From positions 62,001-126,000 of the forward strand of contig NZ_BTTW01000006.1 of assembly GCF_036245865.1 (NCBI RefSeq): a stretch of DNA of 64,000 bases, read 5' to 3'. The position numbers and the translations under genes were made by a program. Under the pieces are notes generated by a model, which saw nothing but the letters and a program-made list of their open reading frames with translations, made no database searches and had not been told where the DNA came from. Shown in pieces: positions 54,931 to 61,391 of the stretch. Position 1 is the first letter of the stretch, and the number at the start of each line of letters is the position of its first letter. Source of the stretch: Corallococcus caeni (lineage in GTDB: Bacteria > Myxococcota > Myxococcia > Myxococcales > Myxococcaceae).

Positions 54931-56046
54931 CTACCGCTTTCCCAGTTGCGTCCGCTCGAAGTGGTCCGCACTCCAAACGAAGTTGATGATGGCGCCGTTC
55001 GAGTAACCGATGTTCAGCGCCCCCTCTTCTTCCATCTCCACCGAGGTGGCGCGACCCAGCGCACAGGTGGCGGCCGGCCAGTCGAGCACCCGCTGGGCTG
55101 TCTTCCCTGAAACCACATAGAGCCCCATGCGGAGCTCGTCGTCGGAGTCGCATTGACCCTCGACGGCATAGGGATTCTTCCCAGTGAGCACGGTAACGAC
55201 CGGCCGTCCGTCCGGCAGGCTCAAAGATTCCGGCAGGTTCACGCCCATCTTCGTGGCGTCCACGGCGGTGGGGGCCACCAGCGCGCGCAGCGAGGCGGGG
55301 GTGAGGGCGGTTTCGCCCTGGGCCCAGTCCGGGTAGCTGAGCATGCCCCAGCCCAGCCAGCCGGTGGGCGCCGCCTCCAGGGCGGTGACGCTCGCGGGGG
55401 GCTTCAGCTTGAGGTTCTTGCGCGCCTCGTCCGGCAGGCGCAGCTGCTCACCGTCCGCCATCGTGCCGCCCTTGCAGTTGGACACCGGCACGGGCTTCGC
55501 GCCCACCTGGTCCTGGTCCTCGTAGGTGATGCAGAGGTCCATGACGAGCGGGTCCACCGCGGGGAAGCGGGGCAGGGCGCGCACGGGCACCATGGCCACC
55601 ACCGACAGCGTGTCGCCCTGGCGGTGCACCGCGGCGTTCACCAGGGCCTGCGCGAATTGCGGCGTGCCGCTGTCGGCGCCGGAGGTGCGCTGGCCGTCGA
55701 AGGCGAAGCGGTAGGTGTAGCCCGTGGCGGTGGGGCCCGCGTCCGGGAAGAACAGGGTGAGGGTGATGACGTCGCCGGCGAGCAGCTGGTTGTCCGTGGC
55801 CTCCACGCCCACGAAGAGCGTGTCCTTGCGCCAGCCCACCCGGGCGGAGAAGTTCGCGGTGGCGCCTTCGGTGGACAGCGGCTTGAGGACCAGCGGCGAG
55901 CCGAAGTCCTTGAGCCCCTTCTCCGGCCGGGGCGCCTTCTTGAGCACGGGCACCGGCTTGCTGGGCCGCGGCGCCGCGTCCTGCGCGAACGAGGCGGTGG
56001 CGAAGAGCAGGCAGAGGGGCAGGGTGGCCAGACGGGCGGCGTGCAT
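54931..56046 (-). CDS. Exported protein with CBM9/DOMON-like domain
   Basis: This 371-residue protein has a signal peptide (MHAARLATLPLCLLFATASF, cut before QDAAP) and then a beta-rich domain of the CBM9/DOMON kind: RVGWRKDTLFVGVEATDNQL followed by GDVITLTLFFPDAG. The C-terminal half is a separate beta domain with Trp-rich segments (WLGWGMLSYPDWA). The ligand, a sugar or haem, is unknown. It lies 6 bases before rimO and 12 bases after yajQ. Confidence 0.72.
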   Translation of the reverse strand: MHAARLATLPLCLLFATASFAQDAAPRPSKPVPVLKKAPRPEKGLKDFGSPLVLKPLSTEGATANFSARVGWRKDTLFVGVEATDNQLLAGDVITLTLFFPDAGPTATGYTYRFAFDGQRTSGADSGTPQFAQALVNAAVHRQGDTLSVVAMVPVRALPRFPAVDPLVMDLCITYEDQDQVGAKPVPVSNCKGGTMADGEQLRLPDEARKNLKLKPPASVTALEAAPTGWLGWGMLSYPDWAQGETALTPASLRALVAPTAVDATKMGVNLPESLSLPDGRPVVTVLTGKNPYAVEGQCDSDDELRMGLYVVSGKTAQRVLDWPAATCALGRATSVEMEEEGALNIGYSNGAIINFVWSADHFERTQLGKR

Positions 56047-56058
56047 GGCGAAGGGGCC

Positions 56059-56556
56059 CTAGTCGCGGAAGTTGGTGAACTGCATGTCCAGGCTCAGCCG
56101 GTCCTGCTCCTTGCGGAACAGCGCCATGGCCTCCTGCAGGTCGTCGCGGTTCTTGCCCGTGACGCGGAGCTGATCCGCCTGGATGGAGCCCTGCACCTTG
56201 ATCTTCGACTCCTTGAGGACCTTGATGAGCTCCTTGGACTTCTCCACCGGGATGCCCTGCTGGAGCTTGATGGGCTGCTTGACGTTGGACAGGCCCGTCT
56301 TCTCGATGTCGCCGAACTCCAGCACGCGCAGGCTGATGCCGCGCTTGGCCAGCTTGCCGAGCAGGACCTCCTTGGCGGCCTGGAGCTTCTCCTCGCTGTT
56401 GGTCTTCAGCGTGAGCGAGGAATGATCCGGAGCGATGTCGATTTCGGCCTTCACACCCTGGAAGTCATAGCGGGTGCTGAGCTCCTTGCGGGTCTGATTG
56501 ACCGCGTTGTCGAGTTCAGCCAGATCGATTTTGGAGATGACGTCGAAGGAGGGCAT
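56059..56556 (-). CDS. yajQ: YajQ-family (DUF520) nucleotide-binding protein
   Basis: This 165-residue protein has the family start MPSFDVISKIDLAELDNAVN and the TRYDFQG segment. Some members bind cyclic di-GMP and regulate transcription. It lies 30 bases after rnj. Identity is firm; function in this organism is not. Confidence 0.95.
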   Translation of the reverse strand: MPSFDVISKIDLAELDNAVNQTRKELSTRYDFQGVKAEIDIAPDHSSLTLKTNSEEKLQAAKEVLLGKLAKRGISLRVLEFGDIEKTGLSNVKQPIKLQQGIPVEKSKELIKVLKESKIKVQGSIQADQLRVTGKNRDDLQEAMALFRKEQDRLSLDMQFTNFRD

Positions 56557-56586
56557 GGGGGGGACCTTTTCGCGCCCTTAACATAC

Positions 56587-58227
56587 CTACACCCGGACGA
56601 CCAAGGGCACCACCAGGGTCCGCCGGGAGGTGTGCTGCTTGAAGGCCCGCTTCACCGCCTTGACCAGCTCCTCGCGCACCAGGGCGTCGTCCCCGCGGAG
56701 CTGGGGGTTGAGCTCCTCGAAGAACGCCCGCGCCTCCTGGGCCACCCGCGACAGCACGCCCTGCTCGTCCGGGCTGAGGCCCTGGCCGGACAGCTGGGGC
56801 CCCCCTACCAGCGCCTGGGTGTCGCGCCTCAGCACCACCGCCGCGGCCACCACGCCCGTCTCCGCCAGCCGGTTGCGCTCCACCAGCGTCTCCGGCGTCA
56901 CCACCCCGTCCCCGGAGCGCTCCATCATGATGCGCCCCGTGGGCACGCTGCCAGTGAAGCGGCCCCGCCCCTCCTCGAACGTCACCACGTCCCCGTCGTG
57001 CGCCAGGAGCAGGCCCTCCGGCGCCATGCCAGCCTCGCGCGCGGTGGTCAGGTGTCGGTGCAGGTGCCGGACTTCCCCATGCACGGGGACGAAGTTGCGG
57101 GGGCGGACCAGCTCCAGCACCCGGCGCTGCTGGGGGCGGCTGGCGTGTCCGGAGACGTGCACGCCGGGCTCCACCTGGGCGTAGACGATGCGGGCGCCGC
57201 GCCAGTGCAGCTGGTCCAGCAGCGCGCCCACGGAGCGCTCGTTGCCGGGGATGGGGCGGGCGCTGACGATGACGGTGTCGCCGGGCTCCAGGCGCACGGG
57301 CCCGTCGCCATTGGCCAGCTGGGTGAGGCCCGCGCGCGGTTCACCCTGCGCGCCGGTGGTGAGCACGGCCACGCGGTGGGGCGCGAGCTTCGGCACGCTG
57401 TCCAGGTGCACGAAGAGCGAGTCGGGCACGTCCAGGTAGCCCATCTCCCGCGCCAGCTCCACGTTGCGCACCATGCTGCGGCCCTGGAGCGCGACGAGCC
57501 GGCCGGTGCGCTCGCACAGCTGCAGCAGGTGGCGCACGCGGTGGAGGTTGGAGGAGAACTGGGCCACGACGATGCGGCCCTTCGTCTCGTGGAAGAGGCG
57601 CTCGAAGGTGGTCTGCACCACGCGCTCGCTGCCGGTCTCCTCCACGTGCTCGGAGTTGGTGGAGTCCGACAGCAGGCACAGCACGCCTTCGTCGCCCGCC
57701 TCGCCCCAGCGCTCCAGGTCCGTCTTGAGGCCGTCGATGGGGTCGGGGTCCAGCTTGAAGTCACCCGTGTGGATGACGGTGCCTTCGGGCGAGCGGACGA
57801 TGAAGCCCACCGCGTCCGGCACGGTGTGCGTCACGCGCGTCGCCTCCACCTTGAAGACGCCGCCCACGGGGAAGGGCGTGCGCGGCTCGATTTCGCGCAG
57901 GTCCGCCTTCACGCCCAGCTCCTCCAGGCGGTTGCGTGCGAGCGCCAGCGTGAAGCGCGTGCCGTAGATGGGGACGGGGACTTCGTCCAGCAGGTAGGGG
58001 AGCGCGCCGATGTGGTCTTCGTGGCCGTGCGTGAGCAGCACGCCCTTGAGTTGGGCCGCGTTGCGCTTCAGGTGCGTGAAGTCCGGGACGATGATGTCCA
58101 CGCCGGGCATTCCCGACGTGGGGAACATCAGGCCGGCGTCGATGAGCAGCATCTCCCCACGACAGGCGAGCACCATGGCGTTGAGGCCGATTTCGCCGAG
58201 GCCGCCCAGAGGTATGACGTGGAGCAT
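56587..58227 (-). CDS. rnj: Ribonuclease J
   Basis: This 546-residue metallo-beta-lactamase/beta-CASP nuclease has the metal site LLTHGHEDHIGALPY and the RNase J start HVIPLGGLGEIGLN. The beta-CASP motif region includes SGHASRPQQ. It acts in 5'-3' exonucleolytic and endonucleolytic mRNA decay. It begins the four-gene operon and is divergent from the BlaI-like gene, whose operators lie about 95 bases upstream of its start. Confidence 0.95.
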   Translation of the reverse strand: MLHVIPLGGLGEIGLNAMVLACRGEMLLIDAGLMFPTSGMPGVDIIVPDFTHLKRNAAQLKGVLLTHGHEDHIGALPYLLDEVPVPIYGTRFTLALARNRLEELGVKADLREIEPRTPFPVGGVFKVEATRVTHTVPDAVGFIVRSPEGTVIHTGDFKLDPDPIDGLKTDLERWGEAGDEGVLCLLSDSTNSEHVEETGSERVVQTTFERLFHETKGRIVVAQFSSNLHRVRHLLQLCERTGRLVALQGRSMVRNVELAREMGYLDVPDSLFVHLDSVPKLAPHRVAVLTTGAQGEPRAGLTQLANGDGPVRLEPGDTVIVSARPIPGNERSVGALLDQLHWRGARIVYAQVEPGVHVSGHASRPQQRRVLELVRPRNFVPVHGEVRHLHRHLTTAREAGMAPEGLLLAHDGDVVTFEEGRGRFTGSVPTGRIMMERSGDGVVTPETLVERNRLAETGVVAAAVVLRRDTQALVGGPQLSGQGLSPDEQGVLSRVAQEARAFFEELNPQLRGDDALVREELVKAVKRAFKQHTSRRTLVVPLVVRV

Positions 58228-58308
58228 GTGCCCGGGAGTCTAAGGGCCCGGCTCCTCCGGTGCGTGGGAATCCGTACACCCCGCCCGCGCGAGCCTCCGC
58301 CCGCCTGC

Positions 58309-58336
58309 TTGACGGAATCCAACTAAAGGCTTAGTT
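58309..58336 (+). promoter_or_regulatory. Candidate promoter of the blaI-like gene
   Basis: TTGACG at 58309-58314 is followed 16 bases later by TTAGTT at 58331-58336. The first operator covers the spacer and -10, so repressor binding would block RNA polymerase. Confidence 0.45.
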
Positions 58337-58360
58337 GTGTTTGAACTAAGGTTTTAGTTC
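58321..58360. promoter_or_regulatory. Tandem palindromic operators for the BlaI-like repressor
   Basis: Operator 1 is AACTAAAGGCTTAGTT (58321-58336), with 6-base arms and a 4-base spacer. Operator 2 is GAACTAAGGTTTTAGTTC (58343-58360), with 7-base arms and a 4-base spacer. Their centres are 23 bases apart. They stand out as A/T-rich in GC-rich DNA and end 15 bases before the repressor start. Confidence 0.75.
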
Positions 58361-58375
58361 GAAGCCGGGGAGGCC

Positions 58376-58780
58376 ATGCCCGTGACGAAGCCGCCGTCCG
58401 CCGAGGAGTCCAAGCCGCTCACGCCGGTGGAGCTGGAGCTGATGCAGCTCGTGTGGAAGCTGGGGGAGGTGAGCGTGGCGGACGTGCTCGCGGCGCTGCC
58501 GCCGGAGCGCAAGCTGGCCTACACGTCGGTGTCCACGGTGCTGCGCATCCTGGAGCAGAAGGGCGTGGTGCACAGCCGCAAGGAGGGGCGGGGGCACCTG
58601 TACTCGGCGCGGCTGTCGCGCGAGGCCTACGAGGCCCAGAGCGTGCGCCACCTGGTGGCGACGGTGTTCGACGGGACGCCTTCGTCGCTCGTGGCGCGGC
58701 TGGTGGAGGCGGTGCCGCTGTCGGCGGAGGAGGTGGAGCAGATCCGCAAGCTGCTGGGCAAGAAGGGGGGCCGGGGATGA
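58376..58780 (+). CDS. BlaI/MecI/CopY-family transcriptional repressor
   Basis: This 134-residue winged-helix protein has the family pattern LTPVELELMQLVWKLGEVSV and SVSTVLRILEQKGVV. The C-terminal helices dimerise and contain the usual site of regulated cleavage in BlaI; no exact Asn-Phe cleavage pair is obvious. A ggggagg site precedes the ATG. It overlaps the M56 peptidase start by 4 bases (ATGA), the standard blaI-blaR arrangement, and very likely represses its own operon through the two palindromes upstream. Confidence 0.93.
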   Translation: MPVTKPPSAEESKPLTPVELELMQLVWKLGEVSVADVLAALPPERKLAYTSVSTVLRILEQKGVVHSRKEGRGHLYSARLSREAYEAQSVRHLVATVFDGTPSSLVARLVEAVPLSAEEVEQIRKLLGKKGGRG

Positions 58781-59928
58781 GCGCCTTCGTCCGGGACGTG
58801 CTGGCCGCGTACCTCACGGCGGCGGCGCTGGTGGCGGTGGGCTTCGGGCTCTTGCGCGCGGTGCTGGCGTTGGGGATGGAGCGGAGGCTGGACGCGCGGC
58901 AGACCCTGCGCGTGGGGCGGGTGACGCTGGGGCTGGCGGTGCTGCTGCCGTTCGTGGGGCTCGCGGCGCGGGAGTGGCTGCCGTCGGCGCCGCTCTTCAC
59001 GTTCGAGCGTTCGCTGGTGCGCCATGTCGCGCCGCTGACTCCGGCTGAAGCACGGCCCGTGCGCGGCGCCGTGCAGGAGGCTGCGTCGTCGGGTCCGGGG
59101 CTGCCTTGGGCGTCGCTTGGATTGGGTTTCTTGGGCGTGGGAACATTGGCGTTCCTGGCGTGGGAGCTGCGGCGGTACGCGCGCTTGCGGCGGAAGCTGG
59201 AAGCGCTGCCCGTGCTTCGCCGCGTGGGGCGGGTGCGCGTGGTGCTGGGCGACGCGGCGGAGGGCGCGTTCTCCGTGTGGTTCCCCGGTGACGGCGCGTG
59301 GGCGGTGGTGCCGTCCGGCGTGCTGGAGGACGCGGAGGCGCTCCGCCTCACGGTGCGGCACGAGCTGCAACACCACCGGCAGCGGGACACGGTGCTCGCG
59401 TATGCGCGGCTGGGGTTCGACAGCGCCTTCTTCTGGAACCCGTTCGCCCGGGCGTTCTCGCGGTGGTTGGCGGAGCGTCAGGAGTTCGCCTGTGACGAGG
59501 CGCTCGTCGCCGTGAAGCGCGTGTCCCGGAGGCGTATGCGCGGTGCCTGCTCCAGGCGTCGCTGCGGGTCCCGGTTGCCTTCTCTCTTCCCGCCGGTGTC
59601 ACCGGCATGTCCCACCCCACCGTCAGGAGGATCCGCATGTTGTTCCAGCCCCGTCCCCGCAGCTCCGTTCGCACCCTGGGTCTGTCGTTGTCGCTGGCGT
59701 TGGTGCTCGCGCCGCTGGCGCTGTGGGCACAAGGCGCGGTGCGGGGGCGCGCGGTGTCGCTCACGGAGGCGCGTGCGCTGGCCGATGCGGGTCGCAAGGA
59801 GGGGGACCTGCCCGTGGTGGTGGATGCCGCGGTGGTGGAGCAGCTCAACAGGTTCGTCACCACGCCGAAGGGGCGCGACTTCATGCGCAAGGCGCTGGCG
59901 AACCTCCAGACGCACCGTGAGGCGATGA
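58777..59928 (+). CDS. BlaR1-like M56 metallopeptidase, frameshifted near 59525
   Basis: This gene opens with three transmembrane helices (about residues 8-33, 48-66, 109-126) and an M56 zinc protease domain. HELQH at about residues 195-199 (59359-59373) is the HExxH site, and FACDEALV follows. After residue 250 the encoded sequence becomes Arg/Cys/Trp-rich nonsense. One extra C in the run at 59525-59527 would instead continue as VSPEAYARCLLQASL, typical of M56 proteins, then a fourth helix and the SLT domain of the next entry (total about 530 residues). So this is a frameshifted front half, by mutation or sequencing error. Start overlaps blaI by ATGA. Confidence 0.8.
   Translation: MSAFVRDVLAAYLTAAALVAVGFGLLRAVLALGMERRLDARQTLRVGRVTLGLAVLLPFVGLAAREWLPSAPLFTFERSLVRHVAPLTPAEARPVRGAVQEAASSGPGLPWASLGLGFLGVGTLAFLAWELRRYARLRRKLEALPVLRRVGRVRVVLGDAAEGAFSVWFPGDGAWAVVPSGVLEDAEALRLTVRHELQHHRQRDTVLAYARLGFDSAFFWNPFARAFSRWLAERQEFACDEALVAVKRVSRRRMRGACSRRRCGSRLPSLFPPVSPACPTPPSGGSACCSSPVPAAPFAPWVCRCRWRWCSRRWRCGHKARCGGARCRSRRRVRWPMRVARRGTCPWWWMPRWWSSSTGSSPRRRGATSCARRWRTSRRTVRR
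59525..59527 (+). other. Probable single-base deletion (CCC for CCCC) in the M56-SLT gene
   Basis: The homology switches from frame 1 to frame 3 here. Restoring one C makes a single 530-codon reading frame from 58777 to 60368, exactly filling the interval. Confidence 0.7.
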
Positions 59929-60368
59929 CGGGTACGCTGCGTTCGCGCTCGCTGCCGGAGGAGTTGCTCGCGGTGGCGATGGTGGAGTCGGCGGTGAGCA
60001 ACCTGCCGGAGACGTCCCGCGAGCCGTCGATGGCGCCGGGACAGCGGGGCGCGGGCGTGTGGATGTTCATTCCGGAGACAGCGCGTCGCTACGGCTTGAA
60101 GGTAGAGGCGGGGCGCGACGAGCGGCTGGACGTGGCGCGGGAGACGGAGGCCGCCGCGACCCTGTTCCAGGCGCTGTATGCGCGCTACGGCGACTGGCGG
60201 CTGGCGCTCGCGGCCTACAACCAGGGCGAGGGCGTGGTGGACCGCGTCCTCGCGGAGACCGGCGTGCGCGACGTGAGCGAGCTGGTGCGCACCGGCAAGC
60301 TCAATGGCTACACCGCCACGGTGCAGGCCGGAGTGCTGCTGCTGCGCAACCCGCACCTGCTCGACTGA
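59637..60368 (+). CDS. Lytic transglycosylase (SLT) domain, C-terminal half of M56 fusion or separate gene
   Basis: This 243-residue segment begins MLFQPRPRSSVRTLGLSLSL with a helix ending ALWAQ, then a SLT/goose-lysozyme-type domain. The catalytic Glu is in AMVESAVSNL (59985-59987), with GVWMFIPETARRYGL and LALAAYNQGEG as the later motifs. It cleaves peptidoglycan glycan strands in the periplasm. It may be the fourth helix plus sensor half of the M56 protein, or a protein translated on its own: a perfect AGGAGG at 59625-59630 sits 6 bases before the ATG at 59637. An ATG at 59607 is also in frame. Confidence 0.85.
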   Translation: MLFQPRPRSSVRTLGLSLSLALVLAPLALWAQGAVRGRAVSLTEARALADAGRKEGDLPVVVDAAVVEQLNRFVTTPKGRDFMRKALANLQTHREAMTGTLRSRSLPEELLAVAMVESAVSNLPETSREPSMAPGQRGAGVWMFIPETARRYGLKVEAGRDERLDVARETEAAATLFQALYARYGDWRLALAAYNQGEGVVDRVLAETGVRDVSELVRTGKLNGYTATVQAGVLLLRNPHLLD

Positions 60369-60547
60369 GCGTGGGGGCGCGATGCCTGTGTGCGGCATGT
60401 GAACGCCGCGCCATGCCGCGTTTCCCGGGCCCGGACGCCGCATCTGTCATGCATCCGGGGAATGTCCCCGCCACACCGGGGTTCAGGTGCGCGCCACCCT
60501 GCTTTCGCGCGAGGATGGCGCGCTCGGTGCCAGGGGTGGGAAACGCC

Positions 60548-61348
60548 ATGAAGATCGTCGCGCTCGTTCGTCCGGCCGGTGAAGTACCGGAAGCAGCTCA
60601 GGTGCTCGCCGCAGCGGCGGGCATGGCCCCGGCGGAGGCCCGCATGCGGTTGGCGCCGGAGCCTCCCGCCCTGCTCGCGCGCCTGGCTCCCGATGCCGCG
60701 GATGCCCTGGTGAAGACCCTCCAGGACGCGGGGCTCGCGGCGCTCACCATCGACGAGTCGGAGACCGCGGAGCGCGTCACGGCACGCACCGTGACGTTCG
60801 GCTCCGCGCAGGCGACGTTCACGCCTCGCGCGGGGGCTCCGCTCACGATGGCCTGGGAGGACGTGACGGTCATCCTCCGGGGCGCGTCGTCCCTGCGCAC
60901 GCAGAGCGAGCACACGGAGAAGACGACGCAGGTGGCGCTGGGGGCGGCGCTGATCACCGGCGGCCTGAAGATGACGAAGACGACGGAGAAGAGCGTGCGC
61001 GGCGCCTCGGAGGAGACGTCGCAGCTCATCTTCGTCTTCGACCGCGACGGCCGGGGCGCCGTGCTGCCAGAGGTGGGCTTCGACTTCTCGTGCCTGGGCC
61101 CCGCCATGCAACCGTCGCGCACCGCGAACATGGTGGCCCTGGCGCGCCTGATGCGCGAGCGCGCGCCGGGCGCCTTCTACGACGAGCGACTGCTGCGGCT
61201 GGGACGCCGGCCCCTGCCTTTCGTGCTGGGCGGAGCGGTGCAGGTGGTCAGCGGCGCCACGTCCCACTCCCGCATCAACACCGCGCAGGGCCTGGACGTG
61301 CTCGCGGAGGCCATGCGCCTGGGCGTGGCTCGGGGCTATCTGCCCTGA
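60548..61348 (+). CDS. Unknown protein of 266 residues
   Basis: This protein begins MKIVALVRPAGEVPEAAQVL and has a first alpha/beta half of about 80 residues, with helices ending ALTIDESE. A second half has beta strands (TVTFGSAQATFTPR, WEDVTVILRGASS) and the helix region GLDVLAEAMRLGVARGYL. I recognise no family. The ATG at 60548 follows aggggtggg. It lies 179 bases after the SLT gene on the same strand; nothing clear occupies that gap. Confidence 0.7.
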   Translation: MKIVALVRPAGEVPEAAQVLAAAAGMAPAEARMRLAPEPPALLARLAPDAADALVKTLQDAGLAALTIDESETAERVTARTVTFGSAQATFTPRAGAPLTMAWEDVTVILRGASSLRTQSEHTEKTTQVALGAALITGGLKMTKTTEKSVRGASEETSQLIFVFDRDGRGAVLPEVGFDFSCLGPAMQPSRTANMVALARLMRERAPGAFYDERLLRLGRRPLPFVLGGAVQVVSGATSHSRINTAQGLDVLAEAMRLGVARGYLP

Positions 61349-61391
61349 CCTTGCACGTGCGGCGAGGCTGGCCCCGGCTGGCCCTGCCCGC

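Noticed and set aside
59515-59531. Programmed -1 frameshift in the M56 gene
   Set aside because: The site G-TCC-CGG is not a slippery heptamer and no clear downstream stem was seen. A one-base deletion explains it more simply.
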